Assembly: GCA_022376925.1 (NCBI GenBank)
Contig: JAIOJX010000028.1
Location: 73,807,001-73,871,000 of the forward strand
Source of the DNA: Tragulus kanchil
Lineage: Eukaryota; Chordata; Mammalia; Artiodactyla; Tragulidae
Direction of reading: 5' to 3'
Length of the DNA: 64,000 nt
Position numbers and translations under genes: made by a program. The notes beneath the pieces are model-generated. The model had not been told where the DNA came from. It saw only the letters and a list, made by a program, of their open reading frames with translations, and searched no databases. Each line of letters opens with the position of its first letter. Position 1 is the stretch's first letter. This document shows, one piece after another, positions 23,640-35,482 of this stretch.

Positions 23640-24933
23640 TTGCTAGGATGACAGGAAGGAAAATGTATAAAGAGTTTAGGATAACCAAGGTTGTTCATGC
23701 CCTTCCCAGGTAGATGTGGTCCCTGAAGGAAAGAAAGGGTTTGTGCAGATTAGAAGCATCTCTGTCTAAACTTATTCCTCATGGGATGACCCATTTGCCA
23801 AACCAGTCAGTGCAGATTCCAAAGTAAATGTCCACAGAACAGATATCCACTCAGTGTCACTGATGCTTGGCACAGAAGATCCCACTTCTCATTGGTCACT
23901 GACATGCCAGGGAAGGAATCGGGTTCCCCTGTCTCCCCACCCTCTCTTCACTCCTCCCTTTTCCAGACATCTGCTGCACATGCAGCTCTTGTGTCCGCTT
24001 CACCTTTCCTTGCATGATCCTGTTCTCTCCCCTCTCTTCCCTCCTTGTACTTTCTTACAGGAAAGAACCACGGGCAATTTTCTTTACAACATATGTAACC
24101 ACACAAAACATACATTTCCCTCTTGGCTCTGGAGTGTTCTGAGTCAATCAAGACCATCTGTGCCTGCATATCCAATATCCCCCAGTCTACCCCACCCCTA
24201 AATCTAATCCTTGCTGTATAATTTAGCAGGGTCTTTGTGCTACAAAGCCCTTAATAATTTTTAAACAAAATTACCTTAATACATAGCAATTACTAAATGC
24301 AATACGGAAACATTTATTTTTCTTGCCAACTATAGATTCCAGAGTCTGTAAGCTGCCTTGCACAACTTTCAGAGCCCTGTGTGATGCAAACCATATAAGA
24401 CACATTTCTTAAAAGCTACTCCTTTGGGGAGTCTAGCAACACATCACATTCAATTCTATAAGAAGTGAACATTGCAAATTATCAACAAGTTAATTGCCTA
24501 GGGCAAGAACCCAAGTCAGACCTATAATGTTTAATTTCCCCTTGACCCTTTTATGGCTGACATCTAATAGGAAACACTGAGTCTTTCCTGTGGCACCTGA
24601 TTTCTATCTGTTGACTTTTGCTTATCATCACTGCAAGACACTCAGGCATAAATTTTACTGACAGAAAACCAGCTGGAAAATCATACCATCAGAGCATCCT
24701 GGAGTATGTAAGATGGATCACATAACTAGTCATGGATAAGCACTGAAGATAAAAAATAACTTTTGTTATGCTATATTTACAAAACTATTTAAGTTTTTAT
24801 GAACTATCCAATGGATTTGAAAATATATAAATAGTCATTCTTTCGGAATTCTTAAAGCCCCTTGATTTTGCCATTTGTTCGACTGAATCTAAAATTTTTT
24901 GAGTTCTGCTGGAGCATTCGTCAGAGCTGCCTG
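23640..24933. other. Single-copy sequence, nothing recognised
   Basis: About 1.3 kb without recognised transposon. The 115-codon frame at 23854-24201 and the opposite 75-codon frame overlap each other and have no recognised domain; the sequence is C/T-rich there, which favours chance open frames. Confidence 0.45.
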
Positions 24934-25086
24934 AATTCTTTGTCGTAATTAGTACACTTGGATTGACTCTGTGGTGAGTATAACAACAGGTCAGATACAC
25001 ATTTGGGGCCCTAAGAAGCTTACAATCTAGGAGTAGAGATAAAACAGTACAAAGAAGTGGTAGGCAGTTTAATAGCCACTTAAGCC

Positions 25087-25769
25087 TGACTAATTCCAAA
25101 TCTCTGGAACCTGTGAATGTGTTACACTACATGGAAATAGAGGCCTTTTGCAGATGTGACAATGGTTGCAGACATTTTGATGGGGAAGATAACGCTGGAT
25201 TATTTTGGTGGCTTCAACATAGTCACATGATTCCTTAAAATCAAAGAAAGGAAGACAGAAATGATCAAAGAGATCAAGTGTTGCTGGTTTGGGGGCCTTA
25301 ATTCAAGGAATGTGGGCAGCGTCTAGAAGTTGGATCTGGCAGGGAGATGAATTTTCCCTAGAGCCTCCAGAAAGGAATAGAGTCCTGCTCACACCTTGAT
25401 TTTAGCCAAGTGAGAACCATGGCAGGTTTCTGACTTCCTGACTTACAAGTGAGAAAATTTCGTGTGGGACTTCCCTGGTGGTCCAGGGGGTGGGGAGTCC
25501 ACTTCACAGTGCAGGGAACACTGGTACAATCCCTGGCCAAGGAGGATCCCATGTGCCACTGAGCGGCTGGGCTGGCGTGTCCAATTACGAGCCAGTGCTC
25601 TGCGGCAAGAGAGTCCACTGCAATCGGAGGCCCACAAAGGCCAAAGATGGATAAAAATAAATCAATCAATAAAAAAATAATAGAGGCCAATTTTTTTTTT
25701 AATTATTCACGTGAAGTCACTGAATTTATAGCAATTTATGCTAGTAGCAATAGGACGCTAATACAATAC
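25087..25769 (+). mobile_element. Old LTR-like element split by a SINE, D9 copy 1
   Basis: The 5' part (tgactaattccaaatctctg, ggaacctgtgaatgtg, ttttgcagatgtgac, ctagagcctccagaaagg, caccttgattttagcc) and the 3' part after the SINE (tcactgaatttatagcaatt, ggacgctaatacaatac) fit the layout of an ancient MaLR-like solo LTR. The exact family is uncertain. The element is non-coding. Confidence 0.55.
25466..25682 (+). mobile_element. CHR-type tRNA SINE, D9 copy 1
   Basis: Starts gggacttccctggtggtcca, has a degenerate B box (tggtacaatccctgg), the ggatcccatgtgccactgag block, and ends in aaataaatcaatcaataaaa. It interrupts the LTR-like element. Target-site duplications are not evident. Confidence 0.88.
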
Positions 25770-26244
25770 ATACCTTCAGTACAAGCTAGAGAGTGTCAGT
25801 TGCTATTGAAGAGGTTAAGTGAGTGGGATCTTAGATAAAAGTCAGCATAACAAGACTCAGTCTTTACCTTTCACCCTTGTTGTTCCTGATTCCATATTTA
25901 TACTCCTTTTGGATTTGCAACAAATAATAATCACATCAAAATAGCATTGCAATACCCTCCCCATCTTCCTGGGGATTCTACAACACAAAGGTAAGGAGCT
26001 GATGCAAATAGGGTACGTGATTTGTACAAGATGAGAAGCTGGTAAAATGGCTGACCCTGAATTACAGACAGCCATGCCCACGAGGCAGTTAATTCTATTG
26101 TCGTAATTAGTACACTTGGATTGACTCTGTGGTGAGTATAACAACAGGTCAGATACACATTTGGGGCCCTAAGAAGCTTACAATCTAGGAGTAGAGATAA
26201 AACAGTACAAAGAAGTGGTAGGCAGTTTAATAGCCACTTAAGCC

Positions 26245-26926
26245 TGACTAATTCCAAATCTCTGGAACCTGTGAATGTGTTACACTACATGGAAATAGAG
26301 GCCTTTTGCAGATGTGACAATGGTTGCAGACATTTTGATGGGGAAGATAACGCTGGATTATTTTGGTGGCTTCAACATAGTCACATGATTCCTTAAAATC
26401 AAAGAAAGGAAGACAGAAATGATCAAAGAGATCAAGTGTTGCTGGTTTGGGGGCCTTAATTCAAGGAATGTGGGCAGCGTCTAGAAGTTGGATCTGGCAG
26501 GGAGATGAATTTTCCCTAGAGCCTCCAGAAAGGAATAGAGTCCTGCTCACACCTTGATTTTAGCCAAGTGAGAACCATGGCAGGTTTCTGACTTCCTGAC
26601 TTACAAGTGAGAAAATTTCGTGTGGGACTTCCCTGGTGGTCCAGGGGGTGGGGAGTCCACTTCACAGTGCAGGGAACACTGGTACAATCCCTGGCCAAGG
26701 AGGATCCCATGTGCCACTGAGCGGCTGGGCTGGCGTGTCCAATTACGAGCCAGTGCTCTGCGGCAAGAGAGTCCACTGCAATCGGAGGCCCACAAAGGCC
26801 AAAGATGGATAAAATAAATCAATCAATAAAAAAATAATAGAGGCCAAATTTTTTTTTAATTATTCACGTGAAGTCACTGAATTTATAGCAATTTATGCTA
26901 GTAGCAATAGGACGCTAATACAATAC
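26245..26926 (+). mobile_element. Old LTR-like element split by a SINE, D9 copy 2
   Basis: Second copy of 25087-25769 at offset 1158/1157. Small differences are confined to A/T runs after the nested SINE. Confidence 0.55.
26624..26839 (+). mobile_element. CHR-type tRNA SINE, D9 copy 2
   Basis: Duplicate of 25466-25682 nested at the identical site in the LTR-like element. It has one fewer A in the aaaaataaa tail. Confidence 0.88.
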
Positions 26927-27639
26927 ATACCTTCAGTACAAGCTAGAGAGTGTCAGTTGCTATTGAAGAGGTTAAGTGAGTGGGATCTTAGATAAAAGTC
27001 AGCATAACAAGACTCAGTCTTTACCTTTCACCCTTGTTGTTCCTGATTCCATATTTATACTCCTTTTGGATTTGCAACAAATAATAATCACATCAAAATA
27101 GCATTGCAATACCCTCCCCATCTTCCTGGGGATTCTACAACACAAAGGTAAGGAGCTGATGCAAATAGGGTACGTGATTTGTACAAGATGAGAAGCTGGT
27201 AAAATGGCTGACCCTGAATTACAGACAGCCATGCCCACGAGGCAGTTTCCAAAGCCGTGACTAAAGTAGCTAAAAGTAAAATTTCTGGGATCACAGAGAT
27301 ATATTCATGATATGTATTTTAGTGATGACAAACATTATACTATCTAAAACCTTCTTTTTGTTTTAAAAAATATTTTATAGCATTCCTAGAGTCTGATACC
27401 TACTTTTAGCAAGATTAGAAAAAACAAAACCCTAGAGCAAAATATTAATTCCTTTCCTGTAGTCTGCATGGTGAGTCAAGAATGAAGTTGGAATTGCTGA
27501 AATGTCCCTGACTAAATGGAAAAGATAAACAAAATGAAAAGGAGGTTAAAGGAAAAGAATCTGAGTGAGAGTTAATAGAAATAATACCTTAAATTTTTCA
27601 TGCATATTTTTATATAGTTACAGTTAATGGTTATAATGT

Positions 27640-27745
27640 GGTGAAGGTCTTATTATCCTTGCTTTTTCAATGAGGAAACTGACATCTCAGAGGTTCAATG
27701 ACTTGTTACTAAGTAACAGTGCCCAGACCTAAACCAAGAAGTAAC
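27640..27745 (-). mobile_element. MIR SINE fragment, D10 copy 1
   Basis: Inverted MIR-like order: attatccttgctttttcaat, gaggaaactgacatctcaga, ggttcaatgacttgttac. Diverged, with a second copy at 28752-28857. Confidence 0.7.
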
Positions 27746-27749
27746 TAGA

Positions 27750-28311
27750 AAACTTTGTCTCTTTTTTGCAAAGGTCATCCAGAGGAAAGATCCTTGCCTG
27801 TAGGTCGCTGGGGGGCAGGGCTGTGGATGTCAACAGCACTTAACAGAATGCCTGCACTCAGCAAGGACTGTGAAATGAAGGGGTGACCATGGCAAATGCA
27901 GTTTTCTCTCTGTGCTCTATCACTAGGCAGCTCTCAACCAGAACACAAGACAGCATTACATTTTCAAGAACTCCTCAGGTGGTTCTAGGTAGAAGTTTTA
28001 AACCTTTGGGACAAACTCAAATTGCATGTGGAGCTTTTGAAAATTCAGATATCTTGGCACCTCGTCTTGCTGTTGCAGGACATAAATAAGACCCTCTGCA
28101 GACCAGGTTTTAGCAATGAATCATCAAATCCCACTGAAACACAGCTTTCAGAACATCACAAAACAGAAACCAAATGGTTTGCTCTTTCTTCCTTTTATCC
28201 TATTAAATAAGATATTACATAATAAACAATACCCTAAACTTTCCAGTTTCTTGACATGAGTCAATACAGTCCTGTACTGTAAGCAGAGCTGGTTTCTTAA
28301 CCGCCATTTAC
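27750..28311. other. Unrecognised sequence in D10 unit 1
   Basis: A possible remnant of an old hAT-type DNA element lies near 27960-28060 (aattgcatgtggagcttttg, aaaattcagatatcttgg), too weak to annotate. Frames of 68 and 62 codons recur at 28995-29322 through duplication and have no domain. Confidence 0.35.
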
Positions 28312-28751
28312 AAAGATGAGAAGCTGGTAAAGCTACCTGTCCCTGCCCACGAGGCAGTTTCCAAAGCCGTGACTAAAGTAGCTAAAAGTAAAATTTCTGG
28401 GATCACAGAGATATATTCATGATATGTATTTTAGTGATGACAAACATTATACTATCTAAAACCTTCTTTTTGTTTTAAAAAATATTTTATAGCATTCCTA
28501 GAGTCTGATACCTACTTTTAGCAAGATTAGAAAAAACAAAACCCTAGAGCAAAATATTAATTCCTTTCCTGTAGTCTGCATGGTGAGTCAAGAATGAAGT
28601 TGGAATTGCTGAAATGTCCCTGACTAAATGGAAAAGATAAACAAAATGAAAAGGAGGTTAAAGGAAAAGAATCTGAGTGAGAGTTAATAGAAATAATACC
28701 TTAAATTTTTCATGCATATTTTTATATAGTTACAGTTAATGGTTATAATGT

Positions 28752-28857
28752 GGTGAAGGTCTTATTATCCTTGCTTTTTCAATGAGGAAACTGACATCTC
28801 AGAGGTTCAATGACTTGTTACTAAGTAACAGTGCCCAGACCTAAACCAAGAAGTAAC
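28752..28857 (-). mobile_element. MIR SINE fragment, D10 copy 2
   Basis: Duplicate of 27640-27745 at offset 1112. Confidence 0.7.
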
Positions 28858-29415
28858 TAGAAAACTTTGTCTCTTTTTTGCAAAGGTCATCCAGAGGAAA
28901 GATCCTTGCCTGTAGGTCGCTGGGGGGCAGGGCTGTGGATGTCAACAGCACTTAACAGAATGCCTGCACTCAGCAAGGACTGTGAAATGAAGGGGTGACC
29001 ATGGCAAATGCAGTTTTCTCTCTGTGCTCTATCACTAGGCAGCTCTCAACCAGAACACAAGACAGCATTACATTTTCAAGAACTCCTCAGGTGGTTCTAG
29101 GTAGAAGTTTTAAACCTTTGGGACAAACTCAAATTGCATGTGGAGCTTTTGAAAATTCAGATATCTTGGCACCTCGTCTTGCTGTTGCAGGACATAAATA
29201 AGACCCTCTGCAGACCAGGTTTTAGCAATGAATCATCAAATCCCACTGAAACACAGCTTTCAGAACATCACAAAACAGAAACCAAATGGTTTGCTCTTTC
29301 TTCCTTTTATCCTATTAAATAAGATATTACATAATAAACAATACCCTAAACTTTCCAGTTTCTTGACATGAGTCAATACAGTCCTGTACTGTAAGCAGAG
29401 CTGGTTTTCCTATAA

Positions 29416-30532
29416 CAGGGCATTCCCAAAGGAGGTCTGCACATAACTTACAATCAGACTGTTGGTGCAGAGAAAACAACACACAATCAAACAATTGTTC
29501 TTGTGTCAAAAAGGTCTGTACGCTTGTACCTATAGCCAGAAATCGACTGTACTATAAACCTCTTACTTCTTTCCTTACTCTAAGGGCCTTCTTTTTTATT
29601 ATCTAACAGAAACCCAACTCAATGAGCATTCATATCTAAATAGAGATCCCATATCTGAAAGGGAACTCTGTAAATGTTACATGTTCTCCCTGTCTATAAC
29701 AAGTAAACAGAAATGGCATGGAAATCTGGGTGAGTTAAGAGTAATGATCATAGTTTATTAAACCCATATGTTTTCTTAAAAAGAAAAATTGTTACCTGAT
29801 GGTATACAGGGTTCTCTAAGCCCATCTCAGGGGGATGGACCAGATACCCAGATATTTGAAAGAGATCCATAGGTTATTTGGGTGCACACTAGAATTGATG
29901 ACCAATGTTCTGTAGTCAAAGTCCCATGGAGGCTGAACTTTCATTGATCTATCATAGAATGGGTTTGAGTCTTGAATCCACAATACCCTTCACTGGTGTT
30001 AATGAAGCCATTCTTCTCAGTCCTTTTAAATTAAAAGAAAGGGACTAAGTGAAACCTAGAAAGGGTGATATTATATAAATTTTAAAAAGCTTTTGAAATT
30101 ATAGCTGAAAAGAACTGAACTGGAGTAATGGCAAATTATTTTAAGCAATCTGATGATAGAATTTTCTCAAAAGGAGAAAAACAAATGTTCAAGTAGCCCT
30201 TTTGCAAGACAGTCCTAACAATGAGGTCAGTTAAGCAAAGTGGCATTTTTCCTTGGAATTCATTGAGGTATTCAGGTCATAATTGGCTGCGGCATTTGGG
30301 AAAATTTAGGGGAAGAAACTTGGCTCTTGGAAAAGAGGGAAAAACTATCTCAATGCCCCAGAAGCTCTCTTTCGAACTCCAGATTTGGAGTGGGGCATTT
30401 AGAGTTAGAATTTCCAGTAAAAAAAAAAAAAAAAAATACACTGAAGCCACAGCTTTCAAACAAGGGAGAAGATCAAGGAGATGGTTAAAAAAAGAAAGGA
30501 AAACTCTGGAACAAATAGTCATAGATGTCTGA
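29416..30532. other. Single-copy sequence, nothing recognised
   Basis: About 1.1 kb between D10 and D11, with a poly-A tract at 30420-30436. Overlapping frames on both strands (103 codons on +, 99 on -, near 30221-30576) span the poly-A run and are not convincing. Confidence 0.45.
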
Positions 30533-30779
30533 ATGGTCAAATAATTTAACTGAATCATAGGAAAGAATGATGCCATGTCTAAATGTTAGGTTGGGGGTGG
30601 GTGTCTTCAGCTTATGATGTGATTACACATTTGGTTGAACACAGGTGCACTGAAAGGATGCACTCTCATTAAAAAAGTTTCATTTATCAAGTTTAACATG
30701 GTAATTCTTTGTCATATACCCTCCTGGGACTCTGCCTTGCCTGCTTTTTATATCATTTCCTTGAAAATATTGAGGCCTA

Positions 30780-31140
30780 TTAATACCCATAATCCACCAT
30801 TTGATCATGTATTTCAGGAGCACCCACTGTGTGCCTGGCACTCTGCCAAGAAATATAAGAACCATAAAGAAGTAAAACATGATATCTACTCACATGAAAC
30901 AAAGTTTAATTGCAGGAATAGAACTTCAGCACACACAGACATTAAGTAACAATTGTCTATCTGATGCCAGTTGGAAGTACGATGTGATATCTGGATGGAA
31001 GGGAGCAATGTGGGCTGGGGCATTTGGGAGAAGACCTCAGAGGGAGGTTGAGCTTGATCTATGCCTTAATGAAGGGAATGAAGGTGGGAGGCATTAAGAA
31101 AGAGAGTATGAAATGAGTTCAGAGGCAGTGAAAAGCTCAT
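30780..31140 (-). mobile_element. Possible L2 fragment, D11 copy 1
   Basis: Order typical of inverted L2: gagcacccactgtgtgcctg, gcactctgccaagaaatat, then further on cagagggaggttgagcttga and gaatgaaggtgggagg. Diverged and tentative. A second copy lies at 31913-32273. Confidence 0.5.
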
Positions 31141-31455
31141 AAGGTACAAGAGAATGAGTATATCTGCTTGGCCACTGAGCTTGAAACACATATATGATTG
31201 AGATTTGGGGTATGAGTCATGGAGAAAGACTGTGGTACAGGGGATTGAGCCCAGATTTTGAGATTGAATTCTGAATATGCCACTATAACCTCAGCTTCCT
31301 TCTAATATGTGATAGAAAAGCAGAAATTCTAGATTTACTTATTTGAGAAGGCCTTCAGACTTACCTCTCCTCGAATATTCCTCCTTAGCCTCTGTGCTTT
31401 TCAAAACCACTTTTACCTCTGGCCTAGGATCATTTTCCATCTCTTTAATAAATAA

Positions 31456-31665
31456 AGTTGAGTGCCAAAGGATTGATAATTTTGAACTGTGGTGCTGGAG
31501 AAGACTCTTGAGAGTCCCTTGGACAGCAAGAGATCAAATCAGTCAATCCTAAAGGAGATCAGTCTTGAATATTCATTGGCAAGATTGATGCTGAAGCTCC
31601 AATACTTTGGCCACCTGATGTGAAGAGCTGACTCATTGGAAGAGACCCCAATGCTGGGAAAGATT
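31456..31665 (+). mobile_element. BovB 3' fragment cut by the D11 junction
   Basis: Begins agttgagtgccaaaggattg and contains the LWCWRRLLRVPWTARDQ coding stretch of the BovB C-terminal region. It stops in the middle of the element at the D11 joint without reaching the 3' end, so it is not a normal insertion product. Confidence 0.93.
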
Positions 31666-31912
31666 ATGGTCAAATAATTTAACTGAATCATAGGAAAGAA
31701 TGATGCCATGTCTAAATGTTAGGTTGGGGGTGGGTGTCTTCAGCTTATGATGTGATTACACATTTGGTTGAACACAGGTGCACTGAAAGGATGCACTCTC
31801 ATTAAAAAAGTTTCATTTATCAAGTTTAACATGGTAATTCTTTGTCATATACCCTCCTGGGACTCTGCCTTGCCTGCTTTTTATATCATTTCCTTGAAAA
31901 TATTGAGGCCTA

Positions 31913-32273
31913 TTAATACCCATAATCCACCATTTGATCATGTATTTCAGGAGCACCCACTGTGTGCCTGGCACTCTGCCAAGAAATATAAGAACCATAA
32001 AGAAGTAAAACATGATATCTACTCACATGAAACAAAGTTTAATTGCAGGAATAGAACTTCAGCACACACAGACATTAAGTAACAATTGTCTATCTGATGC
32101 CAGTTGGAAGTACGATGTGATATCTGGATGGAAGGGAGCAATGTGGGCTGGGGCATTTGGGAGAAGACCTCAGAGGGAGGTTGAGCTTGATCTATGCCTT
32201 AATGAAGGGAATGAAGGTGGGAGGCATTAAGAAAGAGAGTATGAAATGAGTTCAGAGGCAGTGAAAAGCTCAT
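31913..32273 (-). mobile_element. Possible L2 fragment, D11 copy 2
   Basis: Duplicate of 30780-31140 at offset 1133, same tentative assignment. Confidence 0.5.
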
Positions 32274-32588
32274 AAGGTACAAGAGAATGAGTATATCTGC
32301 TTGGCCACTGAGCTTGAAACACATATATGATTGAGATTTGGGGTATGAGTCATGGAGAAAGACTGTGGTACAGGGGATTGAGCCCAGATTTTGAGATTGA
32401 ATTCTGAATATGCCACTATAACCTCAGCTTCCTTCTAATATGTGATAGAAAAGCAGAAATTCTAGATTTACTTATTTGAGAAGGCCTTCAGACTTACCTC
32501 TCCTCGAATATTCCTCCTTAGCCTCTGTGCTTTTCAAAACCACTTTTACCTCTGGCCTAGGATCATTTTCCATCTCTTTAATAAATAA

Positions 32589-32970
32589 AGTTGAGTGCCA
32601 AAGGATTGATAATTTTGAACTGTGGTGCTGGAGAAGACTCTTGAGAGTCCCTTGGACAGCAAGAGATCAAATCAGTCAATCCTAAAGGAGATCAGTCTTG
32701 AATATTCATTGGCAAGATTGATGCTGAAGCTCCAATACTTTGGCCACCTGATGTGAAGAGCTGACTCATTGGAAGAGACCCCAATGCTGGGAAAGATTGA
32801 GGGGCAGGAGGATAAGGGGGCAACAGAAGATAAGATCATTGGATAGCATTGCCAACTCAGTGGAGATGAGTTTGAGCAAACTCCAGGTAATAGTGAAGGC
32901 CAGGAAAGCCTGGCATTCTGCAGTCCATGAGTCCCAGAGATTTGGACACAACTGAATGATGAACAACAAT
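32589..32970 (+). mobile_element. BovB 3' fragment, complete to 3' end
   Basis: Same fragment as 31456-31665, but it continues through gaggggcaggaggataaggg and cctggcattctgcagtccat to the 3' terminus near gaatgatgaacaacaatgaa. A 5'-truncated, inactive BovB. Confidence 0.94.
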
Positions 32971-33497
32971 GAATGAAAGTCACTAACCAGAATTGTAGGA
33001 CATACTCCAATGGAGAGGATGTTGCTGTTTCTCACCTGGAAAGAGTCATGTTGAGCGAGATGCAGTACTGCCCTCACCCTTTCTTTTTTTCCACAGTGCC
33101 AGCAGACAAGGCTGTACAAGTACAACAGGCTTAAGGCAGTGGTACTCAGACTCTCTATATCCATATCTCATCGCTGTCATGCAAGTAGTATATACCTCAC
33201 TTTTGAAATACCGTATATGAAAAGTAGTAGGTGCAATATGGAAGTATTTGAAAGTTGATCATTGTTAACCTAATTTGAAAAAATCAGCCAGCTTTTCATT
33301 TTAAGCAGGAAGCAGGGGTGGAGTAGACAAAAAAAAAATGGATAGAAAGAGGGGAAAAATAAAGTTTGCATTATTTGAATGATCACTATCTACCAAGCCG
33401 TATGTTAAGCTCTTTGTGCATACCAGTAGATCTCATTAATACCTGCTGATGTAACTGCTATTGCTACATTCATTTTTGTAGATAAGAAAATGGAGAT
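32971..33497. other. Mostly unrecognised, weak MIR trace at the end
   Basis: No gene. A weak inverted MIR-like trace may lie at 33415-33500 (tctcattaatacctgctgat, gataagaaaatggagatcta). A poly-A tract lies at 33330-33338. Confidence 0.4.
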
Positions 33498-33895
33498 CTA
33501 GGAAGTTTAATAGAAGAAGAAACTAAGCCAAGAGTAGAGGATAGATTTTAGGCAACTTTTCTCGGGCAACTTTCTCTCCCAACCCCCACTAGATGCCTCT
33601 TACAGATGACTTTAGGAGGCTGAGAGCCTTAAGAGATGATCATAACTTCTGCCTATATGCACTTATGTGTAAGTTTTGTGTGTATGTGTGTGTGTATAGT
33701 TCAGGTGGAGAGAGGAATTCAGATTGATTTCACTCTATTCTTTCATAGTACATTCTCCTCATTAATTCATGGAAGACATAAACCATCTCATTTATCACAA
33801 TTTTCTACTTTTATTACTCTTGCCCTTCCATAGGCTCCCATCCTAATGTGTTTTTGGTTAATTTTACTTTCATTCTTAGAATAGCTCTTTTAACT

Positions 33896-33965
33896 GATGT
33901 ATGTGTTTGTGTGTGTATTTTGTGTGAGAGAGAAAGAAAGAGAGAGACAGACAGAGAGAGAGGGA
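33896..33965. repeat. Compound TG/GA simple repeat, D12 copy 1
   Basis: A TG-rich tract with a TTTT interruption followed by an AG-rich tract (gagagagaaagaaagagaga, then cagacagagagagaggg). A small TG tract also lies at 33674-33698. Confidence 0.93.
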
Positions 33966-34015
33966 AAATGCATGGCGTAGTGAATATCTTATGTTTCCAA
34001 ATTTTATCACTTACT

Positions 34016-34188
34016 TGTTGTTTAATTGCTAAGTCATGTCCAACTCTTTGCAACCCCATGGACTACAACATGCCAGGCTTCTCTGTCCTTCACTATCTTT
34101 GCTCAAACTCATGTCCATTGAGTCATTGATGCCATCCAACATCTCATCCTTTGTTACCTTCTTTTCCTCTTGCCCTCAGTCTTTCCTC
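34016..34188 (-). mobile_element. BovB 3' end fragment, D12 copy 1
   Basis: Reverse complement of the BovB 3' terminus: ttgttgtttaattgctaagt, catgtccaactctttgcaac, tgccaggcttctctgtcc, catgtccattgagtcattga, ending ctcttgccctcagtctttcc. About 170 bp, 5'-truncated. Confidence 0.93.
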
Positions 34189-34393
34189 AATTTTTAAAAA
34201 TCTACTCATGTGTCTTTTAAGTATTTCTTCTCTTATTGCATATTCCATAATATACTCTATATCACAACCTTGGAAGACCCCAAGTTTGGTCACAATACTT
34301 CAATGTCACAACCACCATCATTCCTCAATAGACTTTCTGGGGTGTATATCTAGATGTGGAATTTCTGGGCCCTATACTGAAGCTATACTTTTT

Positions 34394-34585
34394 TTGTTCC
34401 TTTGATCACTTCTGTTGGTCTTTCATTCATTTATATCTTTGTTCTTTTGGCCTTTGTGGGCCTCCCATCACAGTGGCCTCTCTTGTCGCAGAGCACCCGC
34501 TCTGGGCGCAATGCGCTCCAGAGCTCCGACTGGGTAGTTGGACACATTGGTCCAGCCGCTCCACAGCACATGGGATCTTCCCAGG
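34394..34585 (-). mobile_element. CHR SINE fragment cut by the D12 junction
   Basis: The reversed SINE begins after the target site gaagctatacttttt (34379-34393) but ends at gggatcttcccaggc, lacking its tRNA-like head and the second target-site copy. The complete element is at 35483-35745. Confidence 0.9.
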
Positions 34586-34983
34586 CTAGGAAGTTTAATA
34601 GAAGAAGAAACTAAGCCAAGAGTAGAGGATAGATTTTAGGCAACTTTTCTCGGGCAACTTTCTCTCCCAACCCCCACTAGATGCCTCTTACAGATGACTT
34701 TAGGAGGCTGAGAGCCTTAAGAGATGATCATAACTTCTGCCTATATGCACTTATGTGTAAGTTTTGTGTGTATGTGTGTGTGTATAGTTCAGGTGGAGAG
34801 AGGAATTCAGATTGATTTCACTCTATTCTTTCATAGTACATTCTCCTCATTAATTCATGGAAGACATAAACCATCTCATTTATCACAATTTTCTACTTTT
34901 ATTACTCTTGCCCTTCCATAGGCTCCCATCCTAATGTGTTTTTGGTTAATTTTACTTTCATTCTTAGAATAGCTCTTTTAACT

Positions 34984-35054
34984 GATGTATGTGTTTGTGT
35001 GTGTATGTGTGTGTGAGAGAGAAAGAAAGAGAGAGACAGACAGAGAGAGAGGGA
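34984..35054. repeat. Compound TG/GA simple repeat, D12 copy 2
   Basis: Counterpart of 33896-33965, here with an uninterrupted TG part (gtgtgtatgtgtgtgtgaga). Confidence 0.93.
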
Positions 35055-35104
35055 AAATGCATGGCGTAGTGAATATCTTATGTTTCCAAATTTTATCACT
35101 TACT

Positions 35105-35277
35105 TGTTGTTTAATTGCTAAGTCATGTCCAACTCTTTGCAACCCCATGGACTACAACATGCCAGGCTTCTCTGTCCTTCACTATCTTTGCTCAAACTCA
35201 TGTCCATTGAGTCATTGATGCCATCCAACATCTCATCCTTTGTTACCTTCTTTTCCTCTTGCCCTCAGTCTTTCCTC
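35105..35277 (-). mobile_element. BovB 3' end fragment, D12 copy 2
   Basis: Duplicate of 34016-34188 at offset 1089. Confidence 0.93.
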
Positions 35278-35482
35278 AATTTTTAAAAATCTACTCATGT
35301 GTCTTTTAAGTATTTCTTCTCTTATTGCATATTCCATAATATACTCTATATCACAACCTTGGAAGACCCCAAGTTTGGTCACAATACTTCAATGTCACAA
35401 CCACCATCATTCCTCAATAGACTTTCTGGGGTGTATATCTAGATGTGGAATTTCTGGGCCCTATACTGAAGCTATACTTTTT

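Larger units (their letters stand above)
24934..27248. repeat. Tandem duplication D9, unit about 1158 bp
   Basis: Copy 1 is about 24934-26090 and copy 2 about 26091-27248. The joint reads gaggcagtt|aattctattgtcg, with copy 2 starting one substitution away from the copy 1 start (aattctttgtcg). It repeats an old LTR-like element together with the SINE nested in it. Confidence 0.95.
27186..29415. repeat. Tandem duplication D10, unit about 1112 bp
   Basis: Copy 1 is about 27186-28311 and copy 2 about 28312-29415. The joint is scrambled: copy 1 ends tcttaaccgccattta, and copy 2 begins with gatgagaagctggtaaag followed by ctacctgtccctgcccacg, which is a shortened version of 27187-27238. From gcccacgaggcag on, the copies match again at offset 1112. 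Confidence 0.93.
30533..32799. repeat. Tandem duplication D11, unit 1133 bp
   Basis: Copy 1 is 30533-31665 and copy 2 is 31666-32799. The joint lies inside a BovB fragment: gggaaagatt runs straight into atggtcaaataatt, while copy 2 continues in BovB (gggaaagattgaggggcagg). The shared ORFs of 104, 72 and 69 codons are identical in both units. Confidence 0.96.

Noticed and set aside
23854..24201. 115-codon plus-strand frame as a small gene
   Set aside because: Pyrimidine-rich sequence with an opposite overlapping 75-codon frame; no domain, splice context or duplication supports it.
30221..30576. Overlapping 103- and 99-codon frames on opposite strands
   Set aside because: Both read through a 17-base poly-A run (poly-Lys or poly-Phe), which is typical of chance frames.
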